From positions 4,016,501 to 4,080,500 of the forward strand of contig OX345637.1 of the NCBI GenBank assembly GCA_947044365.1: a stretch of DNA of 64,000 nt. The letters run 5' to 3'. Position numbers and translations under genes: made by a program. This DNA is from Petrosia ficiformis. Taxonomy: Eukaryota > Porifera > Demospongiae > Haplosclerida > Petrosiidae. The notes beneath the pieces are model-generated. The model was not told the DNA's origin. It saw only the letters and a program-made list of their open reading frames with translations, and searched no databases. The first letter of the stretch is position 1. Every line of letters begins with the position of its first letter. This document shows positions 1-10,731 of the stretch, piece by piece.

Positions 1-394
1 GTTAAAAAGTGCCTAGGTTGTTGCTCACTTTATCAATTTAATGGGAATCATCTCTATGACCCCATAAGGATATGCCTTGATGCCCACATATTACTATTGT
101 ACCAATCATTGACTTGCTTGACTGTTGTTTTTAATTGTTTCGTACAAATCAGTCAATTGCTGAACAATATTTTTTTCGACCTGACATTACTTCTAAAAAT
201 GCATCAAACATGGCACATGCAGTTTTATGGTAGTCCGTTGCTACATGAGATGATAAATCGGTCAAGGGCCTTTTTAAATTTCACTAATGGGTACTTAGTT
301 AATCCACCAAGATTATCTTCTACTGTACGTTTTATTTTAAATACAACACAATACAAACAATAATTCCCGTTATCTGATCTGCTATAAGTGAGCC
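1..394. other. No recognisable gene
   Basis: AT-rich sequence with an open frame at 97-363 (+, 88 codons) that shows no recognisable domain or codon pattern. I see no RNA gene or repeat here. Confidence 0.4.
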
Positions 395-628
395 ATGGAA
401 ACGTTTGGAAGCACGAAGCCTGAAATCATCTTCACTGGTCTCCTTCGAGATTTACTTAAGGACGTTCAAGGTCAGTGAGTGCTTTGTACTTTTGATCATC
501 TGATAACTGGTTAGCTAACAACATTGACAATAGAATGGAAAAATCATATGGGCCAGTTGCAGGAAGCAGTTGGTGCTTGTACTAGTTACCATGAGGCTAA
601 TGGCAGCATCATGAGAGGTGGTGGGTGA
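395..628 (+). CDS. Possible small two-exon ORF, unknown
   Basis: An ATG at 395 opens a frame (METFGSTKPEIIF...) that reaches a GT at 471; a TAG acceptor at 531-533 allows joining to 534-628, which ends in TGA. This gives about 56 residues. A stronger donor (GTGAGT) at 475 would give a shorter product, so the splicing is ambiguous. The product has no recognised domain. It overlaps the coding side of the hAT remnant that follows, so it may be chance or transposon-derived. Confidence 0.15.
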
Positions 629-944
629 CAGGGGACTCAATGTCATTTTCAATAGTTTCAGTTACATCCTCATCTTCTTGAACTCTCACACTGTTGACAA
701 AAGGCAAAATCGTCTGCTGTCCTTTAGTGCACTTTCTACTTTTACTACCCATGTGCAATTTATTGGGCAGAGCCTGATGACTGAATGGGAATGTAAAGTA
801 TGTAACTTGAAACTGTGGCTTGAAAATAAAAAAGCAGAACTTGACCAGAGAGGAAAAGTATCTTAAAAACATACACAAAAAAAATATTTTGTAAAAAGGG
901 GGCGGGGCTATAGCCCCTACAGCCCCATGCTAAATCTGCCTCTG
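609..944 (-). mobile_element. hAT-like transposon end with N-terminal transposase fragment
   Basis: On the minus strand the sequence begins at 944 with CAGAGGCAGATTTAGCATGG, a form typical of hAT element termini, then a GC-rich stretch (GGGGCTATAGCCCC) and an open frame at 878-609. That frame contains MGSKSRKCTKGQQTILPF, which resembles the basic start plus hydrophobic TILPF motif common at the N-terminus of ZMYM/TTF-type hAT transposases, followed by an acidic stretch. No hAT core or second terminus is visible, so it is a fragment. The class is inferred from terminus and N-terminal style only. Confidence 0.4.
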
Positions 945-2638
945 AGTACTGACGCTTACAGCACTTTCACTGGAGTAGATTTAAGCCATTCTTAAGTATT
1001 TTAAGCACTCAAGCGCTGTATGTGAAACACTTATGCTGTTAAAGCCAACCAGGCAAAAGTAACCCCTTCAATTTTGGAAGGAAAAGGCAGCTAGTGTTTC
1101 AACCTTAGCTAAACTGTGCACTTATCGTATGAATGCAAAAATTGATGTTAATTAAGAGTAAGTTATGCTTTTAATGTAAGATACTTTTAAATTGTCAGTG
1201 CTTAATGCTTAAGTCCTTTTATTGTCCTTTGCTCCATTCCTGATGTCAGTCATGCACATAATCATTCTGTTTCAATGCCTCTAGAGACTACTTTGCATTA
1301 CTTTGTCAAGACAATAGTTTTAATGGCATGCATCCATATGATTGCTATGGGTTCCACCTAGTATTTATAATTATATAGCTATTATATACTAGGGCGGCAA
1401 AACCACTTCCCTCCAGGGTTCTTGCCAGAAAATCATCACGCAGGATAACAATATTTCAAGCAAATATTGTGGAATACAGTCTTACCTGTAAGAATGGGGA
1501 TTTGAATCGTTATATATATGTTGCCCTAGAAACATACACAATTGAGCATTCTATCAGCAAGACAATCAAGAGAGGTAATGCTACCTTATTAATTATTTAT
1601 AATCAACAGTATTTCTTAACCAGATCACATTGTATATTATCACAGTGTTTGCTTTAAATTTGAAAAGTGTGAAGCCCCATAGCCACTTGTAATCTCTTGT
1701 CTCAGAATACAATATACAATACTGTAACAATACATACAGTGTTTTAAGAAGAGTACAGCTGATGTTTCAAGCATTCAAGAAGAAGGCTACTATTCTTTTC
1801 AAGAAGGGTTCTTTATTTCATTTTTCTTTCCTGTAAATGTTAGAATGCAAGGAATTTCCAAACCTCCAGTGTAGTTGACCCTGTCTCTTAGAAAAAGGGA
1901 CCAGAGGCAAGATATTTGCCATCTTTTATAACTGCTACTGCGTAGCAGTCCGTGGAATTCTGTGACACTCTTGTACAAACAAGCTCTTCATTGATAGCTG
2001 CTTCCCATATCCGTCTGTAGACGTGATATCCACGGACACACATCTCCATATTCAACTCATCCATGTTTTGTATAACTAATTAGCTGCATCCAAATTTTTA
2101 AGGTGCAAAATGTTTCGTGGATGCTTCAAGCCACAAAGTTTTCTGCACTCATACATTTCTCTCACAGAAATTCTTTAACGTTAAAGTATCTCTATCTACG
2201 GTATTTAAATTTTAGTATGCCTATTTTTCAACAAAAAGCAATGGATGACCCATGGTGAAAAAAAAAATTCTGAATGAAACTCTGCATCATTCATCATTCA
2301 TCATTCTGAGGATTGATCAATTATTGGGAATTGAATGCACATGAACTCAAGCTGTACAGTTTACAACATCTCTACAGTAAGCAGATTTCATAAGCTGCAA
2401 ATAATAGCTGTTCTACTGAAATGCCCTGCAACTGTTGTTTCAGGCATGAGGAGATTAATGGTGACACCACAAAATAATCAAACTCTTGTTACTTTACATT
2501 GCATAAGGATATCTTGTTCATATTACTTTAGATTGCATAAATTATTATTGCATCACAATTTTACCAAAAACCAATACCCAAAGTAAAGTTGATTTAAAAT
2601 TACTAGCCCCAGTAATAATACAAGCTAATTAAACAGAC
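945..2638. other. No recognisable gene
   Basis: AT-rich DNA with small open frames (for example 1469-1657 +, 2335-2586 +) lacking recognisable domains. If the ABC transporter gene to the right continues, this is intron or the gap before the TMD2 exons; no TMD2-like exon could be recognised. Confidence 0.4.
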
Positions 2639-3854
2639 CTCGGTAACATCCATTAATTCTGTGTTTTGGCTTAAACCTTCTCTGTACACAGTACTACTAT
2701 AATGTGCTGGACTGATTGTAGCAGATGAGACTGCCTTTTGTTCATCAACTGCTTTCCAAAACATGTCAAAGCAAATAGAATAATAAAGATACAAACATGA
2801 AGACATGTATAGAACATAATGATCACAATACCTTTTTCTTTTTCTTCTTCTGCAATCTTTTGGTTCATAATTAGTTGATAATAGAGACCTTCATTATTCA
2901 TCAATTCAGCATGATTACCCATCTCTACTACGACTCCTTTATCAATACCAATAATCACATCTGCTCTTTGGATAGTAGACAATCGATGAGCAATAATAAC
3001 AGTAGTTCGACCTTCCTTTGCTTTCTCTAGAGCTTTGTGAACATATTTCTCGCACTCTATATCTAGAGCAGAGGTAGCTTCATCAAGAAGAAGGATCTTG
3101 GGATCTCGTACTATGGCTCGAGCAATAGCTATGCGTTGTTTCTGACCTCCACTCAATTGAGCTCCTCCTTCACCAACTACTGTGTTGTATCCATCAGGAA
3201 GACTAGAGATGAAGTCATGAGCATTAGCAACTTTAGCAGCCATTACAATGTCATGCATTGAAGCACTCTCTTTTCCATAACTAATATTTTCAGTAACACT
3301 TACATTGAATAGAACAGGTTCTTGAGATACAACAGCAATCTGGTTACGTAACCAGCTAATATTCAAATCTCTGATATCAATTCCATCTAACGAAATCTAA
3401 AAATAAGTACAATTCATTCAAACATTTCATTTCTATACAATTATACTTACAATTCCTCCAATAGACTCATAGATTCTAGGGATAAGTTTGACTATGGTAC
3501 TCTTTCCACACCCACTTGGACCAACCAATGCAACAGTCTGTCCTGGTTTAATAATCATTTTTAATCCATGCAAAACCTCCACATCAGGACGAGATGGATA
3601 ACTGAATACAACGTTGGAGAGCAAAATATTTCCTTCACATTTATCAGGTATGATACCATCACTGGAACTAGAGTTAATCTCTGATTCCTATAACACAGTG
3701 ATCATCATTAGCATCACAAAACTAGTAGCTAATGACTTACTGTATCGATAATTTCATATAGTACTCTAGCAGATGCTATGGCTTCAAACACATTTCCAAA
3801 ATATGGCAGACAATCAGTAATTGTATGTGTAGCAACACCAATTCCTCCAGCAAT
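2639..3854 (-). CDS. ABCB-type transporter, NBD1 and linker exons
   Basis: Four consecutive minus-strand exons join in phase. 3854-3741 (38 codons) encodes the last part of TMD1 ([20 protein letters not shown]...). 3687-3451 (79 codons) carries the A-loop region ([15 protein letters not shown]) and Walker A GPSGCGKS. 3396-2832 carries the Q-loop (SQEPVLF), ABC signature LSGGQKQR, Walker [13 protein letters not shown] and H-loop IIAHRLSTI. 2748-2639 encodes a hydrophilic linker. Donors are GTAAGT, GTAAGT, GTATTG and GTCTGT; acceptors are AG. All ATP-binding motifs are intact, as expected of an active ABCB/P-glycoprotein-family exporter half that couples ATP hydrolysis to export across a membrane. 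The following linker suggests NBD1 of a full transporter, with TMD2-NBD2 expected left of the window or lost. Matching TMD1 exons lie at 13.3-13.9 kb. Confidence 0.85.
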
Positions 3855-4895
3855 CTGTAATATAGATTGTAAGATCTTAAATTACTGCTATTTTAGTATA
3901 GATTTTAATGTTCATGTCATTACTGTCTATTATTATTTGTATTGGTATTGCATGGTTACCTTTGAGTGATGTAACCGACACTAGTAGTGTAATCAATGCA
4001 TTGATAATTAATGTCATTTATTTGGATATAATACCCATGAGAAATACATGTTTCTATTGCTATATATTATAATGTAAATCAGACACCTAAATATAAACTC
4101 ACTTTGATTAGATATATAATAAACTAGTTGAATACACTTCATATCACTACAATTTGATAGTCACTTAATCAAGATAGTATATACAAAACAACTCCAATAC
4201 CAACTAATTGTATATACTACTACTATACATATAATCAAACCCATGAGAAGCAATCATAGGAATGGATGGTCATAAAAATACCCCATTAAATAACTGAGGG
4301 AGTCCTCATAATGTCGTTTACATCCTTAACTATTATATAATTATACAAACATGCAGTATGTGACATCATAATTATTATATTTATATATGTTATAACCCCT
4401 ATCAGTATACATTATGACTCCCATCAAAATCACTTATATGTATAGGTTATACAAGAAGTAAAGGTTTCCACTGGATTTATCAAACTGAGAGCTGAAGGTA
4501 CAAGGTTTGATAAATCAGTAGAAACCGTACCGAGGTGTATAACCATCTTCTACTATGCAACACATGCGAAATAATATAGTAACTAAGCAAATCTTTTTGT
4601 GTGGCAACAGTATACATAATTTCTCCTACAAGCATGTGGCAGACTTCTAGCTCCTACTCCATTCCAGTATAAGGTGTAGTTCTTCCGGGAGCAATCAATC
4701 GCGATCAGGACCAGCCACACCCAGCTCTCTTGGAATTTCATAAGAGGGATCATCAAGGAATGTGAATGCAATAGAACCCAAGGCCTCAATCACAAGTAAA
4801 CAAACAGGTGTCAGATGATTAAAAAAAAAGTGTCAACAGTTCTCAAAAATACCGCAAATGGCAGAAAAATATTTAAGCTATCCGAGGCTACTCAC
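3855..4895. other. Intronic AT-rich stretch
   Basis: No recognisable exon. It holds the hairpin annotated at 4445-4544 and, at 4235-4275, a short segment (GAAGCAATCATAGG...) that recurs near 55.56 kb, so part of it is dispersed repeat. A minus-strand open segment near 4680-4800 is coding-like for about 30 codons but unrecognised. Confidence 0.35.
4445..4544. repeat. Imperfect inverted repeat (hairpin)
   Basis: Outer arms GGTTATACA / TGTATAACC and inner arms around GATTTATCAAAC / GTTTGATAAATC form a hairpin of about 100 bp. It has the look of a tiny foldback or MITE relic. No gene is implied. Confidence 0.6.
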
Positions 4896-4962
4896 ATTGA
4901 GGAAAAGCAACACTCTGGTGCCCACCCATTAGCTATAAATCTCTCCACCAGTAGCAATATTA
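4896..4962 (-). pseudogene. Possible decayed ABC transporter TMD1 exon
   Basis: A minus-strand segment with a CAG acceptor (4965-4963) and a good donor (GTGAGT from 4895) reads NIATGGEIYS, then a TAA, then WVGTRVLLFLN. The position immediately upstream of the exon at 3854, the phase-0 donor matching that exon, and the GEI-type loop before a hydrophobic run fit the TM5-TM6 region of an ABCB protein. The in-frame TAA would truncate the protein. The identification is weak because similarity rests on a few residues. Confidence 0.3.
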
Positions 4963-5296
4963 CTGTCACTTATATCAGTACTACTACTTAGAGTATAAAC
5001 AAATATAATGCTATAATCACATACATAAATCTTAATCAATGTGTCGTAAAATATCATGGCAAACAATAATATTAATTAACAGAAAACATTATTTCCTATC
5101 TATCAGTATAAAAGTCACTAATTAAATTACTTATAATATAATAAGAGGTTGTTAACTAGTTATCAACCTCCTGAAAAGGTTAATAACACATTTATCAACC
5201 ACATTTTAGCAATCTGATTGGTCAGTTTACTATAGCAATGGTACAAATAAATGTGTTATAATGTATATATGAATGTATAACAATGTAATAACATTC

Positions 5297-5368
5297 ACCT
5301 TTTCATTTGTATAAAAATTGTGATGAGAAGGGCCATGCCTATAGCAATTTTTATACAAATGAAAAGGT
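5297..5368. repeat. Inverted repeat, 24-bp perfect arms
   Basis: The arms at 5297-5320 and 5345-5368 are perfect reverse complements around a 24-nt loop, and the similarity continues imperfectly outward (ATAACATTCACC against GGTAAATGTGTTAT). It is a small foldback structure in the presumed ABC gene intron. Confidence 0.75.
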
Positions 5369-6357
5369 AAATGTGTTATAGCTTCTCCAAAGTGATTAGC
5401 CCCGTTCACACGACAACAGTACCTAAAAACGATGTTGGAGAACACACTAACCTGTGTTGTGTTATCCAAGCATTCACAACTGGGTATTAATAGTTATTAA
5501 CTAATTATAAAGGTGGCACTCTAGCTCGGTAATGATATTCATAACTGTTTTTAGTTACTACTAAAAAAAGTATTGCAGCTAGATAACTAGTCCTTTAAAC
5601 AGATCTTGGGAAGAGCCTCTTTCAGCTAAACATTAGTAGCTATCCAATACTTCCAAACCAAATTACAAAGAGCTGGAAATCGACATTTAGGTACATTTTT
5701 CTCGAGCATGATGGATCACATACATCTGAAACTGGACATAAATTCTTACCTTCAATAGGGCAACAAAGTGTTCTGGCCACTTTTCTATTTAATTTTGTAT
5801 TTTCACTGCAGTGACAATCAATGCTACAAAATGGAATTCCCAGTCTTTGCGACAACCTCTTGACAAAATAGATTGAACAAACAGCGGGCAGACACCTTCA
5901 CTCCCTTCAAGAATTATCGAGGCTATACGTTGTATCAGAACAGAGCAATATGTACCTGAATACTCCTATACATTTTAACTCGTTACAAATTGTGATAACT
6001 AACAGAAATCAAATTTCTGTGGTTGCTGACAGTTCAACCACCTTGGTTAAGCATGCATGGAAAACAAAACAAACATTCCAATAATGAAATACTTGTGATG
6101 GAAAACGTGTAAAGTAATGAAATCATGAATAACAGGAAGTACTGTTAATTATTGAAACCCGTATCTGTTAGAGTCCACCTTGATTTTTAATAAATCATTA
6201 TAATTGATTAATCACATGACGAAGCATGTGTTGCAACAAGCAAAACCAGGAATTATAAACCTGATTATGTCTACTGTTCAAAAGAAAGGTGACGTTAACC
6301 ATATGGACTGTAAGTTACTCATGACTACAAGGTAAAGAAAATGTTATAAAATGTGGA

Positions 6358-7138
6358 TTGGGAGTTTGTCAAAGCAAAGTATGTTATATTCTTGTTCTTA
6401 TGTGCCAAGAGCTACCTGCAACAGAAGAAGAGGCTAAAGAAAACAGGCTAAAAGATTACCCACATACAAAAGAGGAAGTAACAAGCTTAAAGCAATACAT
6501 ACTAAGTTTAGGGAGGCAGTTGACTCCGGTCGTAGAAGGCCAGGTAGTGATGTTGTACTATGAACTCTGTGAAAAAATATGTGGAGGATCACCAGCAACA
6601 CAACAAATTGAAGGAGGCCTAAAGAGCACAGAAATTGTACCTGAAGAGACACTGGTTAATGACAATTCTCCAACTACTCCGCCTACACAGCTGACCACTT
6701 TTTTTACTAACTGGGAGGACACTGATAACTACAAACAATGACAGTGATGAAACAACTACCACCAGGACGTCATAAAGAAAAGAAGAGAACTGTTGGATGG
6801 AAAACTGAATACATACAAAAATGAGGGAATGAAGCGAAAGTCGCCTGTTGATACCCAATTGTTGTCATGTGTCCAAGAAGAGTAAGCCATCAAGAAGAAA
6901 CTAGTGGAACAAATGGACACATTTGAAAAACAATACAACAAAGTTTTCTGATAATATGGAAAAGCTAACTAATTCAATTTCAGAAGGCTTCTCCATTTTG
7001 AAGCATTTCATGATCCCTCTGCAACCAACACCTTATTATTATTATCAAAGTCACCTTCAATTCCCTCCAATGTATAGTCAGTCACCCTCAAATACCAGTT
7101 ATAACGGAGTTTCACTTCCTCAATCCTATGAAAATTAG
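6358..7138 (+). pseudogene. Transposon-companion Myb/SANT-type protein relic
   Basis: An open frame at 6358-6741 gives an acidic, low-complexity N-terminal part (ELPATEEEAKENRLKDYPHT...). After frame changes, 6800-7138 reads KRKSPVDTQLLSCVQEE, a stop, then KKKLVEQMDTFEKQYNKVFS...FSILKHFM and a Tyr/Pro/Ser-rich tail. The KR-x-PVD...LL motif followed by an amphipathic helix is typical of the C-terminal part of MADF/SANT-BESS proteins carried by animal DNA transposons. At least one stop and one frameshift make it non-functional. The family call is inference from pattern only. Confidence 0.35.
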
Positions 7139-7281
7139 CGTTTTAACAAAATATAATAATCAAATAAAAATTATTGAATACTGGAGATATTAATATTGTC
7201 AAAAAAATTAATTAATAGTTATGGGTCAAAATATGAAGTCAATACTTGCTGGTTGACACAAGTGAAGATACTTCCTGAAAG

Positions 7282-7610
7282 CTACCAAAGTGAGGGTCTA
7301 CCAGTTTTCTTATCCTTAGGAAAATCAATTTTTTGAGGCTGAACCGGTGTGTCTTCCAAACCTTCAGTAGCTATGTCAAGAGGAGTATGCGCCACATGAC
7401 CAGATGGTGGTTCTACTAATAGGCTCCTTTCAGTCTCATCATCACTACCCTCCTTGTTCATGGTATCTAAACCATCATCAACACCGGTGTTGATGATGGT
7501 TTAGATACCTCAATATTAAGCCTACCATCATCATCTGCATTATTGGTTGTTGGTTGTTCAGCAGAAGTAGAAGTGCCACTGTCATCAATTGAACTCTTAT
7601 TTGTACTTTT
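7282..7610 (-). pseudogene. Acidic transposon-type protein fragment
   Basis: On the minus strand two open segments face a perfect palindrome: SSIDDSGTSTSAEQPTTNN... leading into it, and after it NKEGSDDETERSLLVEPPSG... ending QPQKIDFPKDKKTGRPSLW and TAG. The IDFP motif recalls the start of ZMYM/TTF-type transposon proteins. The palindrome breaks the frame. Function is unassigned. Confidence 0.3.
7462..7509. repeat. Perfect 48-bp palindrome
   Basis: The 24 bases GGTATCTAAACC...ACACC are followed immediately by their exact reverse complement, with no spacer (centre between 7485 and 7486). It lies inside a transposon-type coding fragment whose reading frame is inverted by it. Confidence 0.95.
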
Positions 7611-8217
7611 ACCTATTATATATTTTTTGTTTTAAATTAAATATTACATTTAATAGACCTATATGTACCCCCCACAGTCAAACAAAGTAAGCTGTTTTGC
7701 CCTTTGACATAGACATAGCCAATTAGTTTTTACAGCTAGTGCTCTGTACTATACAATAATACAAACACTGAAACACATGTGGAATTGACTTAATGATGTG
7801 CGTGGGCATGAACCCATGAATTTAATTTGTGGGCAATTTCAAATTTCAATTATTGTCAAAATGGCGCCTTGCATAATTTTAGGGTGGGCTTTGTGGGCAT
7901 AGTGTTACAGCTACTTGCTTTTCAACTGAAATAGATGATCTCATATTAGTTGACTTATGTATAGAGTCTATAGACGCAATTCATCATACAGTTTCAAAAA
8001 GTTTTCTTTACTCATATGAAAGTTCTCCTTCCATTCTTGGCTAACCATGACATCATTCATTAAGTTGTCCCATCATGCTTCAGTCCTTCCAGGCCTAATC
8101 TAACAACGTTTTGGATGACCCTTCCTCTTTGAGACTTCCCGTGTGAGCAAAAGCTGAAAACGAATGCAAAACGATGCAGATTTGGACCAAAAACGCCGGT
8201 TGTTGTGTGAACAGGGC

Positions 8218-9338
8218 TTTATATATGTATGGATACCAGTGTATAGAAACAAGTGTCTAACATATTGAAGAACAGATATTTTATTTTACAACTCACTAAA
8301 AAAAATGTCGCCGACTGTAATAGAACACTCAACAAATAATAGAGCACCATACCTACAATAATATAATATACTTAAAACTTTGAAAGTAAATTAAATTGCT
8401 GTACTGCATGTAGTTCCAGATGTGCAGTTTAAATAAGCATACTGTTACTATTGCCAGCATTCTTGACAGCATTGTTTTAGTGAAATTTTCTAGTTTTTGT
8501 CAAAAAAATTAGTTGGATTGGCCGATTAAACTTGTTTGGTGAGCTTGTATTTATTTAGTACAATATAGAGAGTATAATAATGTATTTACAAGCCATGTGA
8601 GAACCTGACTACTGTGAATTTACTTTGCATATTCAGCACATGTTTCTTTTTGTTAGTAAAGAATAAATGATGAATATATCTGTGTGTGCAATCAATGCAA
8701 TGGTGTATGTCTAAAATAATAAAATTTTTGGACTTAAGCATTCATCGAAACATTTAAAATACTATATGTGGTAGTGTTCGGGATTGATATAGCATGATGT
8801 GGAAATAATGTTTGCATTTAAATGAAACGTTATCATGGCTCAAACGTTGTGCTACTAATTCATTATAGAGTTCAAGACTGTATACATTTTAGTTAGAATA
8901 TAAAGGTATGCATATGATTACATAATAAATTATGTGTATCTCACCACATTCCCAAAGTATAAAACTGTGGACAAAGTAGCATGCATATGCCATATAACAA
9001 AGATCCTGCAATCACTATCTTGTATGATTCTTGCTTTGCTTGTTTCAAATGAAAATGATACCTATATAAGTTATTGCATGCATATTGAAGTTTAGACTAG
9101 AGTATTTAAAATACACATTAATTGATTAACAGAAGCAATACAGAGGTGACACGCTCTGATTAATTAATGTATAAAATATCACAGCCATTAATTTTATCAA
9201 AGTGAGCAGTTTTGTGTTACATGATTCATATGTATGGATGATCTATGTTTTTTTTTTTTTGTTTTTTTTTATTTCAAGATCTCAACCACCAAATTAATGT
9301 TTATAATTGAGAAGCCAATATGTAATGTGTTTAGAGTC
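8218..9338. other. No recognisable gene (presumed intron)
   Basis: About 1.1 kb of AT-rich sequence without open frames of interest, RNA genes or clear repeats. Confidence 0.5.
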
Positions 9339-9476
9339 CCGGCAATCAAGAACCAATGACCACATTCATCGAACCATAAGGCCTGATGTAGTTAGGGTTC
9401 CAATCTGATTCAAATTTGTTCAGATTAGAACCCTAACTACGTGAGACCCTGTGGTTCAGTAATTCAGTCATTGCCA
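9339..9476. repeat. Long imperfect hairpin
   Basis: The core arms are 9388-9408 (GTAGTTAGGGTTCCAATCTGA region) and 9419-9440, with one mismatch. Weaker complementarity continues out to CGGCAAT / ATTGCC. The structure suggests a foldback MITE of about 140 bp. Confidence 0.7.
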
Positions 9477-9530
9477 GACCGGTACTCTAGATACAGCTTT
9501 ATTTTTAACTTGGCACCTAAAAAAACACAA

Positions 9531-9877
9531 TTATACAGACAATTCCTCTTCTGATACATTTTGAAAACGTTTTCGCTAACTCAAATATAAGGAAGGTCTC
9601 TTCTTCTTAGGAGGATTTTGGTGGCTATTTTCTTTATCATCCATCAATTCGAAAAGATTTTAAGGTACAACAAAGAAATGCTAGCACAGCAACGTGGCAA
9701 AACGTTCAATTCACTGAGCACGCATACAGAAATGTAACCAATACGCATGTGCAGCTAATGGGTAGAGTAACAAAAATGGATGAATTGTAGAATCACGGTC
9801 AGTTATGTCTATGATATATTATACATACCATGGTCCAACGTTTTCAAAATGTATCAGAAGAGGAATTGTCTGTATAA
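9531..9877. mobile_element. MITE with perfect 41-bp terminal inverted repeats
   Basis: Bases 9531-9571 (beginning TTATACAGACAATTCC) are the exact reverse complement of 9837-9877. The 347-bp unit has no coding capacity. The identity of the TIRs suggests relatively recent origin. The superfamily was not identified. Confidence 0.8.
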
Positions 9878-10113
9878 TATTCTCTAGTCTCTCATAAAGG
9901 ATGCTAATAGATTCAACTTAAGTTGCAAAACACATGTTCTTCAATTCTATTATACAATGACATCATTAGTTATTATAACTATAATAACATAATAGACAAG
10001 ATAAATAAATTATAACATCTCTCCCTTTCTTTGATAAGGAACAAATAAATTAAAATACTAAGAAATCAGTTAAATTTAAATTTAAACACAAATTCATTAG
10101 TGTTAATCAAGAC

Positions 10114-10457
10114 TCACTGATCATGTCCATATCGTTGAGTTGGCCTTCGATCTCGAATCGGATATCTTCTTGTACACATATTGATTGGTGGAGCGGGATT
10201 AACAGGAGGAGGAATATCGTTATCAGCTCCTGTGAGGATATCACTGTTTTTCTTTGACGAATCAAAACTATATCACCAACCTTAATATCAGAAACTTTTG
10301 TACGAGATTTCTTGTCTGCATAATTCTTCATTCGTTCCTTAGCTTGCTTGTCATTTTTCTGAACTTTGGAATCAATGTCAGATTTGCTGTTGCTAACGGT
10401 AAATTGAGGAAGCTTTGTCTTGATCTTACGATTAAACAGAAGTTCTGACGGGGCAAA
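10114..10457 (-). pseudogene. Ty3/Gypsy integrase C-terminal fragment
   Basis: The minus strand reads FAPSELLFNRKIKTKLPQF, then KERMKNYADKKSRTKVSDIK and VGDIVLIRQRK; after a +1 shift it continues PPPVNPAPP...RRYPIRDRRPTQRYGHDQ and a stop. The sP-E-LLfnRKi-tkLPqf motif followed by a basic linker and the vGD-Vli-q module is characteristic of the C-terminal end of Gypsy-type integrases. The catalytic core, RT and LTRs are absent. This is a dead fragment. Confidence 0.75.
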
Positions 10458-10731
10458 TCTATATGTATTATATAAACCATAGAGACCTCTGGACCATGGT
10501 ATATATTACACATATATATATTACACATATATATATAATTATATATATATGTAGCCACAGGTGTACCTTGAAGGTACAAATATTTAAACAGACTATATTT
10601 AACGAAATGCTGCTAATGGGGATTTGATAGGTATTAATTTTAGCGATTTAAAAATAAAAATTCATAACTCAGCCCTCACAGAGGGCATGCAGAAAACAAA
10701 ATATAACTCGATTATAAGAGTGCAGGTACAA

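Larger units (their letters stand above)
5400..8217 (+). mobile_element. Degraded PIF/Harbinger-like element
   Basis: The left end (GCCCCGTTCACACGACAAC) and the right end read in reverse (GCCCTGTTCACACAACAAC) match as terminal inverted repeats. TTA is next to the left end and TTT/TTA next to the right. The interior holds a plus-strand gene relic like the Myb/SANT-BESS companion protein of Harbinger elements, and a minus-strand relic. No transposase core was recognised. I infer a 2.8-kb decayed copy sitting in the ABC gene intron. It is possible that the two ends belong to different short relatives of one family. Confidence 0.45.
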
